This document shows positions 20,272 to 30,510 of a stretch of 64,000 nt of DNA, in pieces. The notes beneath the pieces are model-generated. The model made no database searches. It worked only from the letters and a program-made list of their open reading frames with translations, and was not told where the DNA came from. Every line of letters begins with the position of its first letter. Within the stretch, counting starts at the first letter, position 1. The position numbers and the translations under genes are program-made. The DNA is from Ryuthela nishihirai (taxonomy: Eukaryota > Arthropoda > Arachnida > Araneae > Heptathelidae), in NCBI GenBank assembly GCA_038380435.1, contig JAWZYU010000028.1:20568201-20632200 (forward strand), given 5' to 3'.

Positions 20272-22392
20272 ATGCCGTTAACTAGAAGTATGGATGAATT
20301 AGTAAAGTTGATAAATAGCTTGAAAGTCGATATGGCTACACAGATGAATGACATTAAAAGTCAAAATAATGACTTGAAAGCTGATATGGCTAACAAAATA
20401 GGTGACCTGGCCGCACAAAATACTGAGATTAAAGGTGATATAGCTGCCCAAAGCGATAAAATAGGTGACTTGAAAGCCGAAATGGCCGCACAAAATACTG
20501 AGATGAGAGCTGAAGTGGCTTCTCAAGTTGGTAAGTTTATTGATCACTTCAAGGATCATAAAACCGAACTCAATAGACAATGCAATAGTTTAAATGTTGA
20601 ATTTGTCAGTGAAAAAGATGATCTTGATAGTGTTAAGTTAGATTGTAAACATGGAAAAGAAAAAGAGAAAGGCAACGCATATAAAAATGTGGATCTGCTA
20701 CTGGAAATCAAGAATCGTAGAGATAGCGCAGATAATGCCTTTGACCACGCAACTACTGGTAATGCATGGCAGAGTGTCTATGTCGCTGATGACATGTCTA
20801 GGAACTGTGAAGAACAATCACACAGATCAGAGAGCTGCGAGACTATACAGTACGCTTTGCACTTCAAAATACCTAGGTATACAAGTCTGGCACGATCTGA
20901 AGAGAGATCCACACGAAAGGTATTCTATTCCTCGCTCTCAGCAAAATGCGTCATGGACAATTATCGCAAAGGCAGAGTAACGAGTGGTAATGAAGGGGAA
21001 CGAAACAGAGTTTACGTTTCGCAGAGTGGTCCGAGTAAAGAAGAGGCGTCCATTCATCATAGATACAAAGTGCCATTCGACTTTACCGCGGAAGTCGGAG
21101 AGATTTTTCCGAAGCATATAGCCACACTCGAATCGTTTATAGAAAGTGGGGATTTAAGGAAGAGGAATTCCGAAGGATGGCTTAGAAGCATAACAGGTGA
21201 TGCTAGTAAAAGAGCTTCAGGCAGAGACAGTACTTCAAAGACTAACTTTCTGGATGAAACTAAGCCTCAGAGTTACGATCAGAGAGAAGTAAAGCCCTCA
21301 GACATTCTCAACGAAACCATGCTGAATTTCTTTTCTGAACAGTCAATGTGCAGATTTGGACATTATAACCATTTAGATTATAAGGATATAGAAAAGTTTT
21401 ATCACGACTACAAGAGCTCTAAAGTGGACAATATCATGTTACAGAACTCGTCGCTGATCTCCAGAATGAACAATTTGGCAATCATGACTGATATTTCCCT
21501 GGCTAATTACAATGAGAGCTCCAAGAAAGTGAATTCGGAAGAAACAGCAAATATGACCTCCTCGGGTCATGTGTTTTGCTGGAGACCCGAGTGGCGCCAT
21601 CGGATGGTAGATAAAAACAGCACAGGAGGTGTCGGCAACAAAGTGAGTCTTGTCTTGGCTCCTGCACTTGCTGCTTTAGGTCTCAAGGTCCCTATGATCT
21701 CCGGTCGTGCTCTCCAATTGACGGGAGATACTCTGGACAAATTGGAATCCATCCCTGGCTTCACAGTCGACTGCACTAAAGATAAAATCGAGCAGATGAT
21801 GGAAGACGTCGGATGCTGCATCGTAGGACAGACAGAGGAGCTGGTGCCAACAGATAAGGAGATTTACCGCTGCAAGGATCTGACGGCTACCGTAGATAGC
21901 GTTCCTCTAAGGAGATGCTCAATTGTGTCCAAAAAGCTGGCTGAAGGAGTGTGCGCTTTGGTTTATGATGTTGAATTCGGAAAAGGAGCTATTGATCTCA
22001 TCAGTACAGAAGACGCTGTTGATTTAGTTAAGAAAATGGTTGCAGCATCACAGGCTCGTGGAATGAAGAGTTCAGCTGTTATCAGCAACATGGATTCACC
22101 TCTTGAAAACTCTGTTGACAACTCTCTGGAAGTGATGGAAGCTGTTCAGTGTTTCCTTGGTAACGGATCCTTGGAACTGCAAGAGCTCGTCGAAGAGTTA
22201 GGAGGAGAACTTCTGCGTTTGGTGAACATTGTGGATAATAGGGTAGATGAAGCATCACGTGTCTGCAAGGTTCTGCATAACGGCAATGCTTTGAACAAGT
22301 TTCGTAACATGTTAATAGAACAAGGAGTATCTGAAGATGTTGCAAGCTGGCTATGTGAAGGTAAAACAGAAAAAATATTGCTAGCAGCCTGA
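20272..22392 (+). CDS. Gag-like / thymidine phosphorylase fusion (706 codons to a TGA)
   Basis: Residues 1-105 form a heptad-like coiled coil (MPLTRSMDELVKLINSL; repeats of Q..DLKADMA), resembling Gypsy gag N-termini. Residues ~106-420 are not recognised. Residues ~422-706 match thymidine phosphorylase, which cleaves thymidine with phosphate to thymine and deoxyribose-1-phosphate: VDKNSTGGVGNKVSLVLAPA (446-465), SGRALQLTGDTLDKLE (477-492), DLTATVDSVP and SKKLAEG. The metazoan-type sequence has no introns, so a processed transcript was probably captured. Departures from the enzyme consensus: KHSTGGVGD is KNSTGGVGN, the signature GGT is GDT, and the Arg before D-T-A-T-V is Lys, so activity is doubtful. 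The ATG lies 11 bp after the primer site, as for gag. An in-frame TGA (22390-22392) ends it. Confidence 0.9.
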   Translation: MPLTRSMDELVKLINSLKVDMATQMNDIKSQNNDLKADMANKIGDLAAQNTEIKGDIAAQSDKIGDLKAEMAAQNTEMRAEVASQVGKFIDHFKDHKTELNRQCNSLNVEFVSEKDDLDSVKLDCKHGKEKEKGNAYKNVDLLLEIKNRRDSADNAFDHATTGNAWQSVYVADDMSRNCEEQSHRSESCETIQYALHFKIPRYTSLARSEERSTRKVFYSSLSAKCVMDNYRKGRVTSGNEGERNRVYVSQSGPSKEEASIHHRYKVPFDFTAEVGEIFPKHIATLESFIESGDLRKRNSEGWLRSITGDASKRASGRDSTSKTNFLDETKPQSYDQREVKPSDILNETMLNFFSEQSMCRFGHYNHLDYKDIEKFYHDYKSSKVDNIMLQNSSLISRMNNLAIMTDISLANYNESSKKVNSEETANMTSSGHVFCWRPEWRHRMVDKNSTGGVGNKVSLVLAPALAALGLKVPMISGRALQLTGDTLDKLESIPGFTVDCTKDKIEQMMEDVGCCIVGQTEELVPTDKEIYRCKDLTATVDSVPLRRCSIVSKKLAEGVCALVYDVEFGKGAIDLISTEDAVDLVKKMVAASQARGMKSSAVISNMDSPLENSVDNSLEVMEAVQCFLGNGSLELQELVEELGGELLRLVNIVDNRVDEASRVCKVLHNGNALNKFRNMLIEQGVSEDVASWLCEGKTEKILLAA

Positions 22393-23139
22393 CACATCAC
22401 TGATTTCACTTATACAGGAGAAACAGGTAAGGTTGTCGGATTAGAAGCTGCAGTTCTAGCAAGAGTATGGAAGGAGGAGATGGACCGAAGCGCTAAAAAG
22501 AATTATGGAGCTGATATTATATTTGTGAAGCACCTTGGGGATCAAATTGAATCAGGTGAAATATGGCTGAAGGTTCATCACGACAGTTCTGAATTAAGTG
22601 AAAGTCAACTGACAAAAGGGTCAGATTGCAGGATGAAAATTCTCCCTAGATTTTATGTCACTAATGACTTTCATTCCTTGTTACTGTTGATAGAAGTAAA
22701 AATCCAAAGAAGAAAACTTTCGACAAAGAAGAAAACTTTTTACAGGTTTTGCACGAAAACTCTTAGTCGATTCTTCTCCCTGCGGAGACATAAACGTGTT
22801 CACAAGGGCTATAGGCCTTACACGTATTATATTTGTGGACGAGGCTTCAGTCAGAAAAGAAATCTAAGTCATAATGAGATTCGCTTTCATTTTGACACAG
22901 ACGTGGAATATCGCATTCGTCGACGTCCAGCTACAAAGAGCAAGGTGGTTCAAGTGGATCGTTTGACCCCGTTTCATCGAAGAACTGAAGAAACTTTGGA
23001 ATCCAGAATTGTTCGGGACGAACAAGACCTAGGAAGGGGGCAGTGTTACGACAGAAGGAATCTGGCAACCGAAAGCAAAAAGTTCCAGCCAACGAATAAG
23101 AACTTTGGGAGAATTTGGAGAAGAAGAGTGGAGCGTTAA
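22393..23139 (+). pseudogene. Continuation: phosphorylase C-terminus, zinc-finger relic, integrase tail
   Basis: This continues in the same frame as the preceding CDS to a TAA at 23137-23139. First come ~65 codons of the phosphorylase C-terminal domain, including GETGKVVGLEAAVLARVW and IESGEIWLKVHHD. Around 22736-22890 are two C2H2-like fingers joined by HKGYRPY (a TGERPY-type linker); each lacks its first Cys, and the second His pair is altered, so zinc binding is unlikely. Around 22900-23030, EYRIRRRPATKSKVVQVDRL followed by a RDEQD tail matches the C-terminal end of Gypsy integrases. The frame runs ~31 codons into the 3' LTR. Confidence 0.8.
23031..23043 (+). other. Polypurine tract
   Basis: AGGAAGGGGGCAG lies directly before the 3' LTR, where the plus-strand primer of LTR retroelements is expected. 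Confidence 0.8.
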
Positions 23140-23665
23140 CGGTCGTTGTGTTGTAACGGTCGGAGAGTTCGAAAATGGCCGGTGGGCTGTTCTGAGACAG
23201 TGCGCGTAAGTATCAAGAAGTAACTTGATGTGTTGTGTATACGCGGAAGGATAAAAGTGGGATCTTTTATCGTTAAGTATCAAGAAGTAACTTGATGTGT
23301 TGTGTATACGCGGAAGTATAAAAGTGGGAACTTTTATGGCTAACTTCGAATGTCTACACGGACTGTCTTTTTGTTCGGCTAGTGTGTGAAAAGTTATTAG
23401 CACAGGACGAGAATTGGTTTACGAGTGAAGATCTTCGGGTGACCTGGTAAATCAAGTAAAAGGTAGTATTTAGTAAAATACACAGAGCTGATGTTGTGTG
23501 CTCACGCAGGAAGATTGATGACTTGTGCATGTTAATAGTTGATTTGTTAATAAGATACTTCATCCATATTTCCTTTGTAACAATTTACCTTGTATTGAAT
23601 TTGGTTTTGAAATATAGCTTTTAATACTCACGCTCAGTGGCTATCCATTTTTGTAATCCGCAACA
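23044..23665 (+). repeat. 3' LTR, 622 bp
   Basis: Same length and, as far as I can read, the same sequence as 19620-20241. Confidence 0.95.
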
Positions 23666-23756
23666 ATATATTGTTTAGTATTGAAGGTGGAGAGGAGGAT
23701 TGAGAGTGCAATCATCTCATTGAGGAAATTTATTTTTAAGAAACAGCTTGTTCATC

Positions 23757-23960
23757 GGCGTCTCGGTGGCAGAATGGTTAGTTTGCTTGGCTACTGATGT
23801 TACGAACCTGGGATCAAACCCATTATAAAATTTGTGGTTGTGACTTCCTTGCGCTATCTTTCTGCTAAGGTCTGGCATTTCTCACAGCATTCAGGGAGTG
23901 CTTGACTTATTGTATTGGTGGGGCAGTGAACTAAGGCTCTGCCCAAGTAAAGTATATATG
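23757..23960 (+). mobile_element. SINE B, old diverged copy
   Basis: It keeps a recognisable GGTGGCAGAATGGTTAG...CTTGGCTACTGAT...AACCTGGGATCAAACCC head. The body is heavily mutated. Confidence 0.6.
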
Positions 23961-24044
23961 TTTATGTAAAGCGAAGTTTGTGATATAAAATGTTATTCTA
24001 ACAAAGAGATACCAAGTGAGTGGTTTTCTTAATGAACACATTAG

Positions 24045-25880
24045 TTGCAGTGGGAGTCAAGTTTAGTAGAGACATTACGCCAACAGATCTCTCACATAAA
24101 TGAGAAACATCTTGACAGGGCCCCACACATATTCTGCAGTACGTGTGCGGGAAATCTTCCGAAGTGGATGAAAGGCGAAAAGGTAGCTATGCCATTTGAT
24201 GTTCCTATGGTTTGGAGAGAACCAAGCAATCACGCAAATGACTGCTACTTCTGCATGGTTCCACCTGTTTCTGGAGGCGTCAAAAGGAAAAAGAAGTGGG
24301 AAATAGCGTAAAGGAATATACAATCTGCTCTCCGACCAGTTCTTCACGGCGAAGGCTTTCACGTTCCCGAATCTCCAAAAGAATTTCCCATCGATTCAGA
24401 CGATGAGAAGGGAGACGAACCGGCGTCGGGTTCTCCGTAGCCTTTGGTGTCTAATGATGATCCTTACGTCTGCCACGGTGGGTCATCTGCGCCATACAAT
24501 CTCATTGAACAAGAAATGAACGATTTTATTCGCGATCTGGAGCTGTCCAAAGCCAAAGCAGAGTAAATTGGATCAAGATTTAAACAATGAAATCTTCTCA
24601 AGGAAAATGTCCGAGTGACTTCGTTTAGAGCTCGTCATGAGCAGTTTGTGCCTCACTTCAGAAAGGAAGTGAGAAGTGACCTTGTGTTCTGCTCCGATGT
24701 AGATTCCTGATGAATGCTCTCAGAATCAAACATGCCCCTCAAGAATGGCGACTATTCATAGACTCCTTGGAAATGAGTCTCAAGGTGGTGATGCTGCATG
24801 ATGGAAATCGACTTCCATCCATTCCGGTGGACAATCTGTCTACATGAAAGAAACCTACGACAACCTAAAACAGCTGTTGAACTGTTTTCAATACAGCAAG
24901 TATGGCTGGCATCTCTGTTGTGACTTGAAGGTAGTGTCTCTGTTAATGGGTCTGCAGCTGGGATATACGAAGTACTGCTGTTTCTCATGTGAATGGGACA
25001 ACCGAGCAAAAACTTTATACTACGTGAAGAGAAACTGGCCTCAGAGGAAATCTCTGAAGGTCGGAGAGAAGAATGTGGAACACCCAGCATGCACTGGCAG
25101 AAACGCTCAGAATCATGCTACTTTCCCTACACATCAAACTTGTTGTGCTGAAAAGCTTCGCAAAAGCCATGGACTGGACTGCATCAGCTTTCAAATACTT
25201 TGCTGCAAATTTCCTCGACTCAGTGAAGGAAAATTAAAGAGAGAATTTTTGTGGGTCATCAGCTCCACGAGCTGTTCAGAGACCAGAAGTTAGAAAACCT
25301 GCTTCAGGGTGACGAGAAAGAGGCTTGGGACGCGTTTCGTCTGGTGTCAACTAAATTCCTCAGGTATGTCAGGACTACAAGAAACTGGTTAAGGACATGT
25401 TGTCTCTGTATCAAAAACTTGGCTGCAATATGTCCTTAAAGATCCACTTTCTCTATTTCCATTTAGATTTCTTCCTTGATAATTACGGCATGGTTAGTGA
25501 TGAGCACGGTGAACATCAATTTCACCAGGATATTGAAACGATGGAAAAACGATACCAGGGAAACTGGTCCACTTCAATGTTGGCTGACTACTGTTGGATG
25601 CTCGCCAGAGATGATCCCGAGCAGCTGTGCAAGCGACGTCGGAAATAGAAGCGGAGTTTTACGATACATGTCACATGTACGTATTACCCTATTATATAAT
25701 AAACTATTGCGGATTTCTCAGAAATCGTAGCCAATTTTGCATTTTCATTGTCATATTCATTGTCATGGTACTATATTGTATATATAGTACCATGAAATCT
25801 TTAAGAAATGTCTACTTTTATCTGAGAGACATGACTTTCATGAAAATTTGTTGCCCAGTATTTTCAGTAAAAAAGCCAAA
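24045..25880 (+). pseudogene. Broken copy 2 of the repeated unknown gene
   Basis: Ordered fragments: HIFCSTCAGNLPKWMKG and WREPSNHANDCYFC (24120-24260, two Cys pairs that could bind zinc), a middle helical part, LQLGYTKYCCFSCEWDN (24955-25010), SHGLDCISFQILCC, and MLADYCWMLARDDPEQL (25580-25625). At least five frame breaks separate them. The copy matches 14975-16690 on the other strand and the match extends into the 3' flank to about 25880. I know of no assigned function; two copies 9 kb apart in one window point to a mobile or duplicated unit. Confidence 0.6.
25764..25794. repeat. Short hairpin, 13-bp stem
   Basis: CATGGTACTATAT, a five-base loop, then its reverse complement. The equivalent place in copy 1 (near 15030) lacks the stem. 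Confidence 0.85.
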
Positions 25881-26199
25881 TATATTGTGACTTTAATGCA
25901 AAAATCAGAGTTCATGATAAATTGTAGATATTTAATATTTTACAATTTCATCCATTTGTTTTTCATAGATCGTCTACAAAAATATGTAATTAATAATAAT
26001 AATATAATAATACGATTTGAATGCGATTTTGTATACTTCAGAAATTTCCAAGAGGCAAAGAATATATCTCTTATTCCGCAGACAGCTACACTGCTCAAAG
26101 TGGAAATCGATGCAAAGGAAATGATGTATAAACGCGAAACTGATATGACGGAAGCTATGACGGTCGATGTGCGGAACGTGAGAACGTAAGGTACGTGCA

Positions 26200-26581
26200 T
26201 TTATTGCAGATTCTTCAGTACATAGTAGGCCCACCTCGGTCAGTTATAGAAGCCTGTAGACATCTCGGCATTCCATCAATCGGATGATCAATGATTTCCT
26301 GAAGTATGGCGTACCAAACAGAACCTAATTGGGAATGCTCCTATTCCAAATTACCAGCAGAAAGAGCTGGAGAAACTCTTCCACACATGCTCAATGGGCA
26401 ATAAGTCCATGGAATATGGCGTCCATAGGAGAATGTTCACACCTTGAAGACTGACTAATGTTGCAGGTGCAGTTTGTGGCGTGTTATTGTCCTGTTGCAT
26501 AATCAGTCCAAGCATGGTACTAAGGAAGGGTCGTGTCACAAATTTAACGATGCAATCAATGCATTGTCTCGCCATTAATGG
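26200..26581 (-). pseudogene. Tc1-like transposase remnant, C-terminal part
   Basis: Minus-strand translation gives LIMQQDNNTPQTAPATLV and LLPIEHVWKSF, matching the second catalytic Asp region (QQDNAPPH type) and the DLNPIEH.W motif of Tc1 transposases. The catalytic context is degraded. An LTR (26582-27431) separates it from its N-terminal half. Confidence 0.75.
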
Positions 26582-27431
26582 TGGCATGTGCCTCTAATTT
26601 ATTTATTTTTATTTATTATTGTATTTTTGTTTTTGCAGATATTTTTATGTATTGAGTGTGTTCTTGAAGTGCTAGTCGGGTATGCGTGACTCACTGATGT
26701 TGTTTTCGCGTCTACAGCTGGATGCTTGCCAGTTTGAAGTTTTTTATGGCCTTTTACAACTAGCCTGGGATGCGAATGCGAGGTGTGCGCAGGAGGCTAG
26801 GGTGGGGAGAGTGAAAGAACAGTTTCGGTGCATGCACGTCGAGCGAAAGGTCGTGACACACTGATGTTGTTTTCCTGTCTAAAGGTGGCTGCTTGCATTG
26901 AGATCAGTTGCAGAAGTTTTTTATGGCCTTTTACAACTAGCCTGGGGTGCGAGGTCTGCACAGGAGGTTAGGGTGGGGAGAGTGAAAGAACAGTTTCGGT
27001 GCATGCACGTCGAGCGAAAGGTCGTGACTCGCTGATGTTGTTTTCGTGTCTAAAGCTGGCTGCTTGCATTGAGATCAGTCGCAGAAGTTTTTTATGGCCT
27101 TTTACTCCCACGTCGACGTGCGATTCTCCACCTCATTGTATTAATGCTTGCAGCAGCAAAGCAGCAAAGGCCCATGGAGTTGAGCGCATTCCCAGCACGT
27201 GATTGTATGAAGTGTAAATAAACATTTTTTTCATCATTCAACACAACTGAATTTATGTTGATTTTATTCATCATTCAATACAACTGAATTTATGTTGATT
27301 TTATTCAACATTCAACACAATCTGAGGCTTACGGTGATACGCGTCTGAAAACCCGCGAATCTCTCATTTCACCGAAGTGAGAGTGAAGATAAATCGAGTA
27401 ATAATCTCATCGTCCTCCTGCGGCCACGACA
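26582..27431 (+). repeat. Solo LTR of family L1 splitting a Tc1 remnant
   Basis: It starts TGGCATGTGCCTCTAATTTA (TGTCATGTCC in other copies) and ends GCGGCCACGACA. Flanks AATGG and AAAGG could be a 5-bp duplication with one mismatch. It contains a 171-bp internal duplication (AGTGAAAGAAC at 26810 and 26981) and lacks ~80 bp at the 3' end compared with 11002-11868. Confidence 0.65.
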
Positions 27432-27833
27432 AAAGGGTCAGGAAATTAATGGACATGGATCAGGAAACCATGGATCATATCCAGCTGCCATATGTTATGC
27501 CATCCCATACCATTGCACACAGTAGGAAGCTGTATAGCGGCTAATGGAATAGGCTTCCTCATGTCTTTGCTGATGCCATGAGGACCAACTGCGTCTGTCA
27601 TGCCAAAACAGATTCGGGACTCGTCTGTAAACAACAATCTCCTCCATTACGTAATCTAATATTACCTCGCTCAATACCAATGAAGACAGCGTAACCAGTA
27701 ATATCGTTGAATGGCAGGAACCGCGCTGGACGTCTCGCCCTCATTCCTGTGTCATGCAAATGTTGTCTAATGGTTTGCACGGTGGCCATGCTACCCGTGG
27801 CGGTCTGTAAATCGCTCTGCAGAGTAATTGCTG
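27432..27833 (-). pseudogene. Tc1-like transposase remnant, N-proximal part
   Basis: Minus-strand fragments VQTIRQHLHDTGMRARRP and VLFTDESRICF (split over two frames) match the end of the paired-like DNA-binding domain and the first catalytic Asp (FTDES) of Tc1 elements. The first ~60 residues are missing at the junction with the LINE. Confidence 0.75.
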
Positions 27834-30230
27834 GAGTGAAAAGATCTCCTACATGCGATCTTCACATCCTGTGGTGTGTCCCGCCAGATGACAGGAGCTC
27901 TGATGATGCCCAACATCAACCCCTGCGGGAATATAGTAGGCTTCCACCGGACACGGAAGATGACGTTCCTTCCATGGAAGAAGTGGGAGAGGTGATCAAG
28001 GATATGACTAGGGGTAAAGTCCCTGGCTATGATGGTCTGACAGTGGAGATAGTGTCACAGGTATTTAATGAACATAATGATCTGTTCACCCAGCTCTTCA
28101 ACATCTGTTTGAGACTGGAGATTTTCTCAAAAAACTGGAAACAGGCAGACCTAGTCCTATTTAATAAGGCAGACAGAGATCCGGCAGACGCAAGATCATA
28201 CAGACCAATTTGTCTGCTGCCGGTGCTGGGAAAAATTCTAGATAAGCTCCTGACAAACAGGATGTATTTCCACTGCTATAAGAACAACTTCCTGAACATT
28301 AAGCAATTTGGGATCAGGACAGACCAGTCCACCACTGCCGCTATCAAACGAGTGGTGACATCATTAAAGTTAATAAAATGCACAAGATGCATACCTCTCT
28401 CATCGCCTTGGATGTGATGGGCGCCTTCGACAACGTCTGGTGGCCTGCTATCCTTAGTCGACTAAAAGATTGTTCTTGTCCTAGGAACATCTACATTCTA
28501 GTGGCCAATTACCTCAGTGAGAGGGTGGTCAACTACTCCCATGCCAGCGGGACAGTCTCAAGAAACTTGGAGAGAGGCTGTCCACAAGGTTCATGCAGTG
28601 GACCATTCCTCTGGAACTTGGTTGCCGATACTGCCCTGGAGTTGACTCTGCCTGAGGGTGTCTGGCTCCAGGCTTATGCAGACAACATGCTGCTTGTCAT
28701 ATCGGCATCCTCCAGAGCGAGACTGGAGATTGTCGGCAACGCAGCATTGTCAGTACTTGGGGGATGGAGTCTGCGCAATATGCTTGAGTTCAGCTTTGCA
28801 AAGACAACATCCATGACAGTGGCTAAAGAGGGTGTCCTCAAAAAGAGGTACTCGATTTACAAATTACATGGCAATAATATTCGCCACATGACGACTTTAA
28901 AGTACTTGGGGATCACTCTGGATGAGAGGATGAGCTGGATCCCACACTTGCAGGACCTAAAGGCTAAATGCACAAAAGTTATGTGCAAACTGGGGTGAAT
29001 GGCTCGCATCTCATGGGTACTAAGAGGAGAAGTCCTCAAAGAAATTAATCTCAGGGGCACGGAGCGGATCCTAACTTATGGAGCGGGCATCTGGTGGTGC
29101 CCAACGGACCATTACGTCATGTGTAGAAAGCTGATTGCAGCCGAACGACCGCCTTTACTGCGAATCACCAGGGCTTATAGGACCACATCTACCGATGCCC
29201 TCCTGGTGTTAGCAGGGATCCCTCCACTATTTTTGACGTTCGGAAAAGAAGCGACCATTTTCAGAGTCCTGCAAGCTAAGGAGAAAGCAACATTCCTTGA
29301 AATCCAGTATGACCCCGAGGATTACGACAGAGAAACCACTCAGTGGGATATCCATCACACCAGAAGACTGAGTGTGTCATAGTCCACGGGGCTACCATCA
29401 GGTTATCGAATTGAGATATACACTGATGGTTCCAAGAGCGAGGATGGTGTGGGCTTAGCCTACACTGTCTACAATCAAGGAGCCAAAGTGTACGATGATA
29501 AAAAGAAGGTTTCTAATAATGGCTCAGCCTTCCAAGCAGAGCTGCTCACCGTAAGAGAGGCCCTTAACTGGGCCCTCTATGACGGCAGGCATAATGGCGA
29601 CATCCAGCTGTACATGGACAGCCAGGCAGCTCTGCAAGCGCTTGAAGATGCAAACAACAGGCATCAAACGGTTAACGAAATCGAGCTTATCCTGGGTAAT
29701 CAGAATATGCCCAGAGTTTCCTTCTCCTGGATCAAGGCACACGTAGGTCATGAGGGGAATGAGCGGGAAGACCAACTGGCCCGCTCAGCAGGTAATAATA
29801 CTCAACCTGTGATAGCGGTCAAGACTTCGAAAACTACCCTGAAGTCTATACTATGTCAAAGAGCAATGGACGAGTGGCAGAGGCTCTGGCATACGACCGA
29901 GAATGGTCTTCAAACAAAGACATTCTTGTACAGGGTCAGTCTATCCCTGATGTCCTTTGACCACTACTTGATGCAGGTCCTGATGGGACACGGGGGTTTC
30001 CCAAAATATCTTGGAGCGCTTTAAGATCGCTACCCACAGTTACTGCGGCTGTGGGGCTCCAGATGCAGATGTCGGGCATTATATCCTTCGGTGTCCGATT
30101 ACGGAAGGGTTCGCTAATGAACTCAGGTGCTCTCAGGTGATTATTGAGGTACAGGCGATCTGTCATGGTGTCCATCGGGAGTGCCCGAGTTAGGGCGCAT
30201 CTGAGGGACATGGGCTGGCTCCTCTGCTGG
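27834..30230 (+). pseudogene. LINE with reverse transcriptase and RNase H (I/R1/LOA-like), 5'-truncated
   Basis: RT motifs appear in order: GKVPGYDGLTVEIV, DARSYRPICLLPVLGKILDK (28190), LDVMGAFDNVWW (28410), GCPQGSCSGPFLWNL (28580), LQAYADNMLLVI (28670), LKYLGITLDERMSW (28900). The catalytic YADD is YADN, so polymerase activity would be lost. RNase H follows: YTDGSKSEDGVG (29420), MDSQAALQAL (29615), WIKAHVGHEGNE (29730). A CGCG...GHYILRCP knuckle ends it near 30050. Breaks: a frameshift near 28380-28417, a TGA at 28996, a TAG at 29380 and a shift near 30010. RT followed by RNase H and a C-terminal knuckle places it in the I/R1/LOA group. The endonuclease is missing. Confidence 0.87.
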
Positions 30231-30510
30231 CTCCGGGACTCTCTACTTTGAGACTGGAGCTGTTTTCGCTCTCTTTCTTATTTTCCACTTTCAACCCAGG
30301 ATGCACTCTGCACCCCCTTTAATACCACCCATATACCCACCTCACATACTCCAAGTCCTTACTGGTCTCCTATGAGACAAACTTCATCTTCTACTTCCAG
30401 GCTTCTCTTCAATCACGTGTAGTGTCGTGAGATGGAATACGAGCTTTCCCCATGGTGGGCGGATCCTTCGGGACCCGCCCCCCCACCCCGAAATAAAGGT
30501 CCCGTACATA
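30231..30510 (+). mobile_element. 3' untranslated end of the LINE
   Basis: Non-coding sequence continuing to about AATAAAGGTCCCGTAC (30492), which contains a polyadenylation-type AATAAA. The exact 3' end was not fixed. Confidence 0.5.

Larger units (their letters stand above)
19620..23665 (+). mobile_element. Complete LTR retrotransposon carrying captured host genes
   Basis: Structure: LTR 19620-20241, primer site 20244-20260, one long frame from 20272, purine tract 23031-23043, LTR 23044-23665. Both LTRs are 622 bp and I found no difference between them by eye. ATAT flanks both ends (19616-19619, 23666-23669), a possible 4-bp target duplication in AT-rich DNA. The interior is only 2.8 kb: gag start, thymidine phosphorylase, zinc-finger relic, integrase tail. 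Protease, reverse transcriptase, RNase H and the integrase core are missing, so movement would need enzymes from a full-length relative. Identical LTRs imply a very recent insertion. Confidence 0.92.

Noticed and set aside
26577..27436. AATGG/AAAGG as a proven target duplication of the solo LTR
   Set aside because: One mismatch in five bases, and the LTR appears ~80 bp short at its 3' end, so the boundary is uncertain.
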